DNA of 64,000 bases from Bryobacter sp. (GTDB lineage: Bacteria > Acidobacteriota > Terriglobia > Bryobacterales > Bryobacteraceae), in the NCBI GenBank assembly GCA_022843625.1, contig JALHNH010000009.1, positions 1-64,000 on the forward strand, written 5' to 3'. Of the stretch, positions 26,500-34,629 are shown one piece after another (position 1 is the stretch's first letter; the number at the start of each line of letters is the position of its first letter). Made by a program: the position numbers and the translations under genes. The notes under the pieces are model-generated. The model was not told the DNA's origin. It ran no database searches and worked only from the letters and a program-made list of their open reading frames with translations.

Positions 26500-29010
26500 A
26501 TGCAAGGCGCTCGTCAGCAGATCATACTCGAATTTTTTGAAAAAGTCTTTGCCGCTCTGGCATTTGGGACCGCTACGGTTCTGTCCCCCATAGCGCTCTT
26601 CCCGCTCGCGGGCAGAAGAATTGCCTGGCGGCATCGAACACCCTCTCCCGAGCTGGCACGCACTTTGGCCTTCCGCGAACTGGCCCTCTTTCTGGCACTT
26701 GCGATTGCGGTATTCCTGACCCCACAAGTCAGCCTGATTCCTTTTGAGCCAGTCATCACCACGGCCTTTTTTCTGATCCTCAGTTTCGGCGCGATGCTCC
26801 TGGCTGAGCGATCCACTGCAGCGCTGCTGCCCAAATTCCACGCTAATGAGTGGACCGGCCCAGCTCTTCGTAATTTAGCGGGCTGGGCTCTGTTAGGTCT
26901 GACTCTCACAGCGTTCGGAAAAACACTCGACCAGCAAACCCTCTTTATCGCCTGCCTGGTAGCTCTAACGACAGCTACCGTCCCCTTCGGCATGGCGTTC
27001 CGCCGTGGAGAACCCGGACTACTGATCCCGGGTGCATTTGTGGCGCTACTTGGGATCACGCTTTGGAATCCCTGGATCGCAGCCGCTGGTCTTGGTTGGG
27101 TCATTCCCTGTGCAGTGCAAATCACACATAACGTGAAGGGGTCCTTCGCCCTTCGCTCAATCGTCTGCTGGCTCGGTCTTTGGGCAGGACTTTACATTCC
27201 AGCCCCTGCGGCTATCGGCATCATGATGGGGCTTTTTGTTCTGACTTTAGAGATGTGGCGATTCGTGCTGCGGTTGATGGTGTACTTCCCTCTGCGGACA
27301 CTGCATCGCTTTAGGGTTTACGGCTCTGAGAATTATGCAGCCGACGGTGCGGGCATGTTGCTCTCGAACCACGTCACGATGATCGATGGCTGGTTGCTGG
27401 GTGCCATGACACAGAGGATGGTCCGCTTTCTCGCATTTGACGCCTATTTCAAAAATCCGGTTGTGGCGTTTGGCCTGAACCTCTTTCGCTCAATTTCGAT
27501 TTCACAAGGCGCCCGGCGCGAGGCGATTGAAAGCCTTAGAAGGGCGCGGGCGGTGATCGAAGCCGGCCATTTCGCGGGGATTTTTCCCGAAGGCGGCATC
27601 ACCCGTAGCGGCCATCTCCAGCCTTTCCAGAAGGGCTTCACCCGCATTGTTTCTGGAACCCAGATCCCCATCATTCCTGCTTACCTGAATGGTCTTTGGA
27701 CCAACCTGCTCAGTTTCAGCGAGGGCAAGGTGACGGTGCGTATCGGTCGCTTCTTCCGGCCGTTGGAAATTGAATTCGGAAAGCCTCAACCGCCATCCAT
27801 TAGTGCAAGAGACCTCTGGCGAGTAGTCAAGAGTCTTGAGGTAAATGCCGCATTCCGTGATGCCCATCACGCTCCGATTCTGCCTATCGCATTCCTCGAA
27901 GCGGCAAGGCGGCACGACAAACTGGTTGCGGTTCGCGCTAGCGGCAATAACATCACCTACGGTGAACTTGCGTCGAAATCGCTGCTCTTTGCCCGCCACA
28001 TCAACCGCCGTCTGCGCCGCAAAGCCCGAATCGGGATTTTCTTGCCAGACGGGATCGAAAAGGCGATCGCGCATATAGCCACCATCCTTGCCGGCCATGT
28101 AGCAATGGATATTCCCGACTTGCCGGGCAAGGAATTTGAGGACTTCGTCGCAATCCACGGGCTTGGGACACTGATCACTTCCCAAAGCTGGACAGAATCA
28201 CATGATGTCCCAAAGGCCGAGAGCATGCTCTTCATCGGACGCGCCCTCGAGAAATTCGAATCTCAAGACCGCTTCTTGATTCAATTTTGCCGTAAGCTCT
28301 CCCCCAACTTTGTCTGGAAACAGGTCTGTACATTTGCCATGAGGAAGGACAGCGCTGCCGCCATCGTCAGCTCCCCCCGAGGTGCTGCGGTCCTCTCTCA
28401 CCGGAGCATTTGGAGCGCGGCCTGGGCAGCCCGCCGGGTTCTTTGGTGGAAGCCGGGAGTGACCATTAGCAATCGCGTCCCCTTAAACAGGCCGGCTAGC
28501 CTGACTGTTGGATTCTGGATGCCCTTGCTGAACGGGGCAACCCTGGTTTATGGACACGAAGCTGTCGAATTTGAACTCGTCGACGCTCCAGACTGGCAGG
28601 CGGCCCATCCCGACAGCAAATATGTTCTTGTGATTGACCCGCCAGAAGATCTCGGTGAACGGTATCTCCCAGTTCTTGAACTGGCGGAGGCATCGGGAGT
28701 GCTGGCGATCTCTTCACCACCCGTAGATTTCATGGGCGAAATACAAAGCGGAGTCAAGGCGGGCACCTTCGGGCAGATGCCTTTCGGATTGGAACTGGAG
28801 GAAATTGGGCCGGGAATCAAGTTTCGCAGCCCTTCCCGATTTCTACGCTACCTCGACGCTGGCGAGTCCAAGACGCAGGATTGGGTGGAAGTCGAGGTCC
28901 CTCTGAGTCTCACGGAGTATATGTTCGTGGAACGGCGCCCTACTTCAGCGCCGCAAACTTCTTCCACGACATCGCAGGATCAAAGCTCTTCACATCCCCA
29001 GGGTGAATGA
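26500..29010 (+). CDS. membrane acyltransferase (PlsC-like) fused to degenerate acyl-CoA synthetase-like domain
   Basis: About 836 residues (a GTG at 26464 is an alternative start). The N-terminal ~260 residues hold about eight hydrophobic segments. The lysophosphatidic acid acyltransferase-like domain follows, with NHVTMID (catalytic H291, D296) and FPEGGITRSG at about 362. From about residue 478 the sequence resembles an AMP-binding enzyme start (AVRASGNNITYGELASKSLLFA, RIGIFLPDG). The nucleotide-binding signature is replaced by IVSSPRGAAVLSHRS. Only about 200 residues follow, without a recognisable GYTETE-type motif, TGD motif or catalytic-lysine region. The layout recalls Aas/LplT-PlsC-ACS fusions used for phospholipid reacylation, but the synthetase half is probably inactive. 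The 3' end overlaps the convergent DUF6807 gene by 71 bases. Confidence 0.82.
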   Translation: MQGARQQIILEFFEKVFAALAFGTATVLSPIALFPLAGRRIAWRHRTPSPELARTLAFRELALFLALAIAVFLTPQVSLIPFEPVITTAFFLILSFGAMLLAERSTAALLPKFHANEWTGPALRNLAGWALLGLTLTAFGKTLDQQTLFIACLVALTTATVPFGMAFRRGEPGLLIPGAFVALLGITLWNPWIAAAGLGWVIPCAVQITHNVKGSFALRSIVCWLGLWAGLYIPAPAAIGIMMGLFVLTLEMWRFVLRLMVYFPLRTLHRFRVYGSENYAADGAGMLLSNHVTMIDGWLLGAMTQRMVRFLAFDAYFKNPVVAFGLNLFRSISISQGARREAIESLRRARAVIEAGHFAGIFPEGGITRSGHLQPFQKGFTRIVSGTQIPIIPAYLNGLWTNLLSFSEGKVTVRIGRFFRPLEIEFGKPQPPSISARDLWRVVKSLEVNAAFRDAHHAPILPIAFLEAARRHDKLVAVRASGNNITYGELASKSLLFARHINRRLRRKARIGIFLPDGIEKAIAHIATILAGHVAMDIPDLPGKEFEDFVAIHGLGTLITSQSWTESHDVPKAESMLFIGRALEKFESQDRFLIQFCRKLSPNFVWKQVCTFAMRKDSAAAIVSSPRGAAVLSHRSIWSAAWAARRVLWWKPGVTISNRVPLNRPASLTVGFWMPLLNGATLVYGHEAVEFELVDAPDWQAAHPDSKYVLVIDPPEDLGERYLPVLELAEASGVLAISSPPVDFMGEIQSGVKAGTFGQMPFGLELEEIGPGIKFRSPSRFLRYLDAGESKTQDWVEVEVPLSLTEYMFVERRPTSAPQTSSTTSQDQSSSHPQGE

Positions 29011-29884
29011 TCACCCGGAAGCGGAAGCGCATCGTCTCGCCAGGCTTCAATGTCATTGAGCCGCCGGTGGCTGCCTTGTCGCGAGTAAAGTCGCGGATTC
29101 CGAATATATTGGATGCAAACAGGCCGTAGGCGCGGGAGTGCCAGTACGTTGGGTGACGGGGGTTGCCCGGGTGATCGAGAATCGCGACGCCAAGCTTTTC
29201 ACCATCAAGGGTGCCTGAATAATCCACCCAGGGGCTGCGCTTGCCCCAGACGTTCTTTTCCTTTTCGGCATCGACGCTGGTCATCGTACCTGTGGATTCC
29301 TCTTCGAGCGCTCGAACCAGTCGCATCGCGAAGACCCCTTCTTTGGTGTCGCCAAAAACGGATTCTTCGATTGAGGTAAGCGTGATGTCGAAATCCATTG
29401 TACGGAGGCCGCTTGCCGGCTCAGAGTAAAAAGTCATGGTTCGCGCCTCGGAGAGCAGCCGCTTGCCGCTGCCGTCGATCCAGTCCTGAAGGGTTGAGAC
29501 CGAGCCAGATTTCTTGCCGCTCTTGATGTCCTTCACCTTTACAACTTTGATTTCGCCCCGGCCCTTGCCAACGCCCTTCTGGTTCTTTTCATTGGCCCAG
29601 AAATCCCAGCCGTTGACATCGCCGTGCGAAAACCAAAGGCCGCGATGGTGCGGGTGGTCGCGCTTTTCGCCTTCTACCAGATCCATTGGGAAACTTCGGG
29701 TGATCTGTTTGCCATTGGCCGTCCGCAGCGGATGCAGGTAAGGCTTGGCTGAGTCGGCGCTGATGATGTAATCGGAAAAGTGCTTGCCATCGATCTCGAT
29801 GCGGATGCGGTCTGGTGCTTGCGTAAGCTTGACCTGGGACCAGGAAATCGTGGTTGCCAGGAGGAAGAGAATTTGAAGCTTCAT
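28940..29884 (-). CDS. DUF6807 (PmoA-like) family secreted protein
   Basis: 314 residues from the ATG at 29884; the longer open frame is antisense to tatA/B. The signal peptide is MKLQILFLLATTISWSQ. The mature protein has FSDYIISADSAKPYLHPL, the signature DHPHHRGLWFSHGDVNGWDFW, and WVDYSGTLDGEKLGVAILDH, and ends SFDPAMSWKKFAALK. This matches the family once annotated as methane oxygenase PmoA (PF14100), now DUF6807. That name is misleading: the proteins are soluble and unrelated in function to membrane methane monooxygenase. Members are common in planctomycetes and acidobacteria, often near sugar dehydrogenases. Function unknown; the HPHHRGLW block suggests a binding or active site. It is divergent from tatA/B. 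Confidence 0.85.
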   Translation of the reverse strand: MKLQILFLLATTISWSQVKLTQAPDRIRIEIDGKHFSDYIISADSAKPYLHPLRTANGKQITRSFPMDLVEGEKRDHPHHRGLWFSHGDVNGWDFWANEKNQKGVGKGRGEIKVVKVKDIKSGKKSGSVSTLQDWIDGSGKRLLSEARTMTFYSEPASGLRTMDFDITLTSIEESVFGDTKEGVFAMRLVRALEEESTGTMTSVDAEKEKNVWGKRSPWVDYSGTLDGEKLGVAILDHPGNPRHPTYWHSRAYGLFASNIFGIRDFTRDKAATGGSMTLKPGETMRFRFRVIIHPGDVKSFDPAMSWKKFAALK

Positions 29885-29942
29885 CAAGGCAAGTAGATCA
29901 CACCATGGGTGTCGGGTACAATGATCCAATAGGAGGACAGCT

Positions 29943-30440
29943 ATGGGACCTTTGGGTTGGCAAGAGACAGTTTTCATATTTTTGCTTGCATTGCTCATTT
30001 TTGGCCCCAAAAAACTGCCCGAGCTTGGCCGGAACATTGGTAAGGCTCTCACGGAATTCCGCCGTGCTTCAAGCGAGTTGCGCGCGACATTTGATCGCGA
30101 AATGGCCAACATCGAGAAGGAAACTTCTCCGATCAAGGACGAAGCCGCAAGGTTGGGGAATGATATCCACAACACGGTTTACGACAACAACTCGTATCCT
30201 CATGACGATTATGGCTATAGCTATGATGGCTATAGCTACCCCGACTACACGTCGGAAACGTCAGAGGTAGCACAGACGGATTCCACCGCGACTGAGGAAA
30301 GCTCAGGCTCGGATCACGAGAGCATAACGATCGCCCAAGCCGAAGGAACAGTCGCCGTCGGTTCGCAAGACGAACCAGCGGTAGTGTCCACTGCGGAAAG
30401 CGCAACGGAAAAGGCCGATCAACAAGAAGCCAAGGCTTAA
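29943..30440 (+). CDS. Sec-independent translocase subunit TatA/TatB
   Basis: 165 residues. A single N-terminal membrane helix (GWQETVFIFLLALLIFGPKKL) with the FGPKKLPELGRNIGKAL hinge and amphipathic helix identifies the TatA/B family; Glu at position 8 and the long tail lean towards TatB. The tail is long and odd: acidic and Ser/Thr-rich, with a Tyr/Asp cluster (YDNNSYPHDDYGYSYDGYSY). An AGGAGG site sits seven bases before the ATG. tatC follows after 14 bases, so they form one operon, together moving folded proteins across the cytoplasmic membrane. Likely clients in this window carry RR signals (12337-13227, 56311-57765, perhaps 22716-24002). A separate tatA is not present here. Confidence 0.9.
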   Translation: MGPLGWQETVFIFLLALLIFGPKKLPELGRNIGKALTEFRRASSELRATFDREMANIEKETSPIKDEAARLGNDIHNTVYDNNSYPHDDYGYSYDGYSYPDYTSETSEVAQTDSTATEESSGSDHESITIAQAEGTVAVGSQDEPAVVSTAESATEKADQQEAKA

Positions 30441-30454
30441 GAAAGCACGATACG

Positions 30455-31531
30455 ATGCCGCAGGACGAGCAAGAGAATAAAAGTGTGCCCGAACCCGCCT
30501 ATGACCAGCCGGGTGGGGCGGACAGTCACGGTTATCAATACAATGAAGCTCCTTTGGTAACGCTACCTCAGGAGCCTCAAACCCCACCACCGCCGCCAAA
30601 CCCTCCACCTCCTCCACCGGAGGAGGACGATGAGGATGATGACGGCATGTTGCGAATGTCGTTTCTCGATCACCTCGAGGAGCTTCGTTCGCGGCTGATC
30701 AAGGCTGTAGTAGGCCTTGTAGTTACCTACGGATTGTGTCTGATCTTCGCCGGCAAGCTCTGGGAAATCGTCTCAGAGCCTGCCGCAGCAGCTTTGCGCG
30801 CTATTGGCGCAAAGCCGGATCTAGCGCAACTCGCACCGATGGACGGCTTTCTGGTTGTTTACTTCAAGCTGCCGCTGCTGGCGGCCCTGTTTATTTCATC
30901 CCCCTGGATCCTTTGGCAGGTTTGGGCTTTTGTGGCACCTGGGCTCTACAAAAAAGAGCGTAATTTAGCGGCGCCTTTTGTTCTCAGCACGGCAGGACTC
31001 TTCATTGCCGGCGGTTGTTTCGCCTACTTCGTCGCCTTCCGGTTTGGTCTGGCCTTCCTGCTCGGAATTGGCATGAACTTCGGCATCACCGGTGGAGCCA
31101 AGATCACTCCCGTGGTCTCAATCGTTGATTATTTCGACCTCTTCGTGAATGTGATGCTCGGCATTGGAGTCACCTTCGAGTTGCCGGTGCTGATCTTCTT
31201 CCTGACGATGCTGCGCGTAGTAACGCCCGGCTTCCTCATTGAGCACTCGCGCTACGCCATCCTCGCAATCACGGTGTTGGCAGCCTTCATTACGCCCACC
31301 CCGGATATCGTGAACCTGCTGATCTTTGCCGTTCCGATGATCCTTCTGTACTTTGTAGGCGTCTTTGCGGGCTACCTGTTGGTGCTGTCACGTGAAGGCA
31401 AGCGATTCCCCTGGCATATCCTTCTGATGCTGCTGGCAGGTTTTGCAGCGGCAGGAGCGGGAGTAGTCTGGCTGCTGGTGAGCCGGTTTGGATTCAAGCT
31501 GGTTAACTACTGGCCTTACGTTGTTCAGTAG
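30455..31531 (+). CDS. tatC: Sec-independent translocase subunit TatC
   Basis: 358 residues, longer than the usual ~250. The extra length is an N-terminal cytoplasmic tail of about 65 residues, proline-rich then acidic (NPPPPPPEEDDEDDD), and an extra C-terminal part. The core is clear: MSFLDHLEELRSRL, the conserved start with the Glu pair that helps bind twin-arginine signals. Six membrane segments follow, with PLLAALFISSPWILWQVWAFVAPGLYKKE, FELPVLIFFLTMLRVV and FITPTPDIVNLLIFAVPMILLY. TatC is the signal-peptide receptor of the translocase. The 3' end overlaps the convergent unknown gene by 29 bases. Confidence 0.95.
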   Translation: MPQDEQENKSVPEPAYDQPGGADSHGYQYNEAPLVTLPQEPQTPPPPPNPPPPPPEEDDEDDDGMLRMSFLDHLEELRSRLIKAVVGLVVTYGLCLIFAGKLWEIVSEPAAAALRAIGAKPDLAQLAPMDGFLVVYFKLPLLAALFISSPWILWQVWAFVAPGLYKKERNLAAPFVLSTAGLFIAGGCFAYFVAFRFGLAFLLGIGMNFGITGGAKITPVVSIVDYFDLFVNVMLGIGVTFELPVLIFFLTMLRVVTPGFLIEHSRYAILAITVLAAFITPTPDIVNLLIFAVPMILLYFVGVFAGYLLVLSREGKRFPWHILLMLLAGFAAAGAGVVWLLVSRFGFKLVNYWPYVVQ

Positions 31532-32195
31532 GGAAGTCTGTGAGCTTGAGGCCGAAGACGTGGATTAAAAGCTGCGTCAGCGCCTCCAAATTTGCCACGG
31601 CTTCCGCTCGCGCCTTTAGGGGCACAAATCCTTTGACTTCCCCGGAATAGCTGGGATGTAGCTCAAAGCCGAAGTGATCCCGGCAAAAGAACTTGAAGTC
31701 GTCTGGCTTCAAGATCAGATTGCCCCAGCTCAAACTGGTAGGCCCGAGGCGAAGCACACCTTGACCCAAGACCGGGAAATCAATACTGCCCCCTCGATCC
31801 AGATTCTCTGAGGCCGAGTTAAGGACAAGTTTTGTCCAGGCAACTTCGGCGGCTTTGAGCAAGTCAAAGAGCTTTTGATCGTCAAAACGGAATAGAAGCC
31901 TGTCGAGCGGATCTTTCCAAAGGAATTCAAAGACTCCTTCACCGCTTCGCCGCCTAAAGAGATTTGCCGCCTCTGAGAAGACCAGAACTTCGCGACGGAT
32001 GAGCCGTCCTGGATTGCGTTGGCACTCAAAGCATGCAACTCCAGCGTCACCGAGGTATCCCAGCGAGTGCTGAAAAGGAATCCCGAGGCTCGAGAAGTGC
32101 TTCAGCCAGACGCGGTTCTTGCGCAGGGTGGTAGATGCGGCAAGGACTCTGCCTATTTGCTCCGGAGGAGGAGCGAAATGGAAGTCCTTCGACAT
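31503..32195 (-). CDS. hypothetical protein
   Basis: 230 residues; I do not recognise a family. No signal peptide or membrane segment is seen, so it is probably cytosolic. The middle part (EGVFEFLWKDPLDRLLFRFDDQKLFDLLKAAEVAW) is helical and charged, and the C-terminal part ends in a predicted helix (AEAVANLEALTQLLIHVFGLKLTDF). The start codon overlaps the stop of the upstream methyltransferase gene by one base (TAATG), which indicates translational coupling and supports it being a real gene. It is convergent with and slightly overlaps tatC. A link to the methyltransferase is the only functional hint. Confidence 0.65.
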   Translation of the reverse strand: MSKDFHFAPPPEQIGRVLAASTTLRKNRVWLKHFSSLGIPFQHSLGYLGDAGVACFECQRNPGRLIRREVLVFSEAANLFRRRSGEGVFEFLWKDPLDRLLFRFDDQKLFDLLKAAEVAWTKLVLNSASENLDRGGSIDFPVLGQGVLRLGPTSLSWGNLILKPDDFKFFCRDHFGFELHPSYSGEVKGFVPLKARAEAVANLEALTQLLIHVFGLKLTDFPTEQRKASS

Positions 32196-32863
32196 TAGAC
32201 TTTAAAAAACCATAGCCAAAAATATTGTTCGCCGGCGCCGTGGCGATAGCGGGGTTCAAAACCGCAGCGCTCGGCCATCTCTTTGGCCTCTTCATCGCTG
32301 TAGCTCGCGCCAACCCAGGTGTCGTCAGGATTGGTGTCGCAGCCGGTATAGCCTTGTACCTGGAATTTAAAGAGGGCGCCGGGGCGAAGGAGGCGGCTGA
32401 CTTCCTTGACGTAGGTTTCGATCACTTCTTTTGAGGGGATGTGCTGGAAAACAATAGTCGAAAAGGCGAAGTCGTAGCCGATATCAGGCAGCACCTGCAA
32501 ATCTGTGCCGTTGTTTTTGAACACATGGGCGTTCGAGTGATTACGAAGGCCTTGCCTGGCCTGAGCGATCATTTCCTCTGAAATGTCGACCGCATAGACT
32601 TCCCCAAAGAGATTGGCGAGGGCGCGGGTGACGCGACCGGCGCCGCAGCCAATTTCGAGGACTCTCATCTGTTTGGGGTCTTTTCCCTGGCAGATGTTGG
32701 TCATGTCGGTGCGGATCTCTTCGCTTACGGTCTGTTCGCCGGACGCGTAGAACTCCTCATCGGACCATTCGGTCTGTGCGGTTTGTACGTAATGTTTGGC
32801 GTTTTCGCGAGCACGGGCGTCCCAGTCCTCACGCATTTTCACCAATTGCTGTTCAATGTCCAT
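32195..32863 (-). CDS. class I SAM-dependent methyltransferase
   Basis: 222 residues from the ATG at 32863 (a TTG one codon earlier is possible; AAGAGA lies upstream). Motif I is VLEIGCGAGRVTRAL at 68-82, followed by the acidic residue at the end of strand 2 (YAVDISEEMIAQARQGL) and a motif IV-like FAFSTIVFQHIPS. The C-terminal part has VSRLLRPGALFKFQVQGY, as in SmtA/UbiE-type methyltransferases. The N-terminal helix (DIEQQLVKMREDWDARARENAKHYV) may form a substrate lid. The acceptor is unknown. The stop overlaps the start of the downstream unknown gene. The gene is divergent from the LamG-like protein, with 21 bases between the two starts. Confidence 0.88.
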   Translation of the reverse strand: MDIEQQLVKMREDWDARARENAKHYVQTAQTEWSDEEFYASGEQTVSEEIRTDMTNICQGKDPKQMRVLEIGCGAGRVTRALANLFGEVYAVDISEEMIAQARQGLRNHSNAHVFKNNGTDLQVLPDIGYDFAFSTIVFQHIPSKEVIETYVKEVSRLLRPGALFKFQVQGYTGCDTNPDDTWVGASYSDEEAKEMAERCGFEPRYRHGAGEQYFWLWFFKV

Positions 32864-32884
32864 CAAATCTCTTATTTTAGTAGG

Positions 32885-33466
32885 GTGCTTCCAATTTTCC
32901 TACTCCTCGCGCTCGCTTCCGACACCATTGACGCTTTCGGACAGAAATGGCGAGTACCAAACGCCGCAGAGTGGGTCTACCGTGATGGTACCTTGACCAT
33001 GCTCGCTGCGAGACCGCAGGAGGCAAATCCAAGATACCCAATCCAGTATGCCTTACTCGAAGGGCAAGATTTTGGGTCGTTCACCTTGGAGTGCGAAGTC
33101 ATGCGCGATATGGGAAGTCTGATTCTGGTTTACAACTGGAAGGATTCGTCCCACTTCAACTACGTCCACCTGAGTGTAGATTCGCCCGAGAAGCAGATCG
33201 TCCACAACGGCATCTTTCATGTGTATGGTTCTGACCGTTCGAGGATCTCGAAGGGGATTGGGGCAGGCAGCTTGCCGACGACGGCTTGGACGAAGGTGAA
33301 GATGGTCTATGACGCCAATTCCGGGCGGATTGTGGTGGAGGTGGGAGGCCAGAAGTTTCCTTCGCTCGATGCCGTGGATGTTTCCCTGACCTCCGGGAAG
33401 ATTGGCCTGGGCTCGTTTTTCGAGACAGCCCAGTTTCGGAATCTGAAGATCAGCCCCACTCGCTAA
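32885..33466 (+). CDS. secreted LamG-like / 3-keto-disaccharide hydrolase-like (DUF1080) protein
   Basis: 193 residues from a GTG at 32885, which opens a signal peptide (VLPIFLLLALASD); an ATG 102 bases upstream would lie inside the divergent methyltransferase gene. The mature protein is a single beta-sandwich: AEWVYRDGTLTML, FGSFTLECEVMRDMGSLILVYNWKDSSHFNYVHLS, a DRSRISKGIGAGSLPTTAWTKVKMVYD block, and the terminal strand GKIGLGSFFETAQFRNLKI. These are typical of family-16-like or DUF1080 concanavalin folds that bind or cleave sugars outside the cell. The catalytic residues of glycosidases are not obvious, so sugar binding is as likely as hydrolysis. It overlaps the convergent ABC permease by 4 bases. 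Confidence 0.75.
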   Translation: MLPIFLLLALASDTIDAFGQKWRVPNAAEWVYRDGTLTMLAARPQEANPRYPIQYALLEGQDFGSFTLECEVMRDMGSLILVYNWKDSSHFNYVHLSVDSPEKQIVHNGIFHVYGSDRSRISKGIGAGSLPTTAWTKVKMVYDANSGRIVVEVGGQKFPSLDAVDVSLTSGKIGLGSFFETAQFRNLKISPTR

Positions 33467-34629
33467 GTTCGAAACAGTACGCTCTCGTTGTTGAAGCTGC
33501 GGACGGCGAAAACGAAGCAGATGATGGCGTAGACGATGTTCGCGACGTTGGTGATAGCAAAAGACAGCATTGGGACATCGCCCTGGAGGATTGCCTTCAG
33601 GAGCTGGCTGGAGTTAAAGATCGGGATGAGGCTCAGGACAGGGGTGAGTTCCATGCCGGGCAGGCCGCCAAGGAGCGACGGGAAGATCACGAGCATGATC
33701 AGTGGGGTGAGGTAGCTCTGGGCTTCTTTGAAGCTACGGGCCATCAGGGAAATCGCGAGCATCAAGGCTCCGGCCATCACAGCAACGGGTAAGAGCGTGA
33801 GCAGCATGAGACCGATGGTTTGGGGGTCCGTTGGGACATTGCCAAACATTTTCTCCATGCCTTTCATTTCAATACCTCCGCGTTTAAGACTGAAGAACAA
33901 GCTGGCCGTTGTCAGCAATGCGGTGGCGTATATGGCAGCTACGCAGGCTAGAATTTTGCCTAAAACAATATCGGTGCGTCGGGCGGGGCTGGCAATCAGA
34001 GCTTCGAGAGTCTTGCGCTCTTTCTCCCCGGCGGCCATATCGATCGAGGGGTACATGCCGCCAGAGAACATCAGAAGGATCACCACGTAGCCGAGCATGC
34101 TGCCGAGGAGGAAACCTCCCATTTTTCTCTCGCTGGCGACGTTTTCCCGTTTGACGGTGAAGGGCTTGAGAACGCTTGCGTCGAGGTTGGCGGCTTTCAG
34201 TTTTTCGAGGACCAATAAGTCGCGGTATTCGGTGAGTGCGGTGCGGAGTTTTTCGGCGGCGAGGCCGCTGGATTGGCGGGTGCCTTCAGCGTAGACATTG
34301 ACAAGCTTGCCGTCGGAGGAGACAGAGAGGCCGGTGGCTGCGGTTTTGTTTTCAACCGCAGTTGCGACGTTGTCCACTTCGACGATCTTGAGGCCACTGC
34401 GAGTAATGACGGGGGTAAATGCGTCGGGTATTGAACCCTTTACGATGGCGACGGTGGTAGCTTCGGTGGCGGCTTTCTTTTCGGCATCACCCATGAAGCG
34501 GCCCATGACACCGAAGACAAGCGGAAAGACTACGACTGGCAAGATGACCATGCTGAGAAGAGTACGGCGGTCTCTGAGGAGGTCGATGATTTCTTTGTGA
34601 AGGACGGTAAAGATTACGCTGGGGTTCAT
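33463..34629 (-). CDS. ABC-2 type (NatB-like) transporter permease
   Basis: 388 residues. The N-terminal part IFTVLHKEIIDLLRDRRTLL followed by a membrane segment (LPVVVFPLVFGVMG) is the hallmark of NatB/ABC-2 permeases. A large extracytoplasmic domain (about 48-165) follows, then five membrane segments in the C-terminal half, including a MLGYVVILLMFSGGMYPSID region and the cytoplasmic ERKTLEALIASPARRTDIVLGK motif. The final segments are separated by SYLTPLIMLVIFPSLLGGLPG. The gene overlaps its ATPase gene by 4 bases (ATGA). NatAB of Bacillus exports sodium; that substrate is not shown here. Confidence 0.9.
   Translation of the reverse strand: MNPSVIFTVLHKEIIDLLRDRRTLLSMVILPVVVFPLVFGVMGRFMGDAEKKAATEATTVAIVKGSIPDAFTPVITRSGLKIVEVDNVATAVENKTAATGLSVSSDGKLVNVYAEGTRQSSGLAAEKLRTALTEYRDLLVLEKLKAANLDASVLKPFTVKRENVASERKMGGFLLGSMLGYVVILLMFSGGMYPSIDMAAGEKERKTLEALIASPARRTDIVLGKILACVAAIYATALLTTASLFFSLKRGGIEMKGMEKMFGNVPTDPQTIGLMLLTLLPVAVMAGALMLAISLMARSFKEAQSYLTPLIMLVIFPSLLGGLPGMELTPVLSLIPIFNSSQLLKAILQGDVPMLSFAITNVANIVYAIICFVFAVRSFNNESVLFRT

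Noticed and set aside
26447..32884. Replication origin (oriC)
   Set aside because: The skew switch is suggestive, but the gaps are 20-60 bases long and contain no TTATCCACA-like boxes or AT-rich unwinding region.
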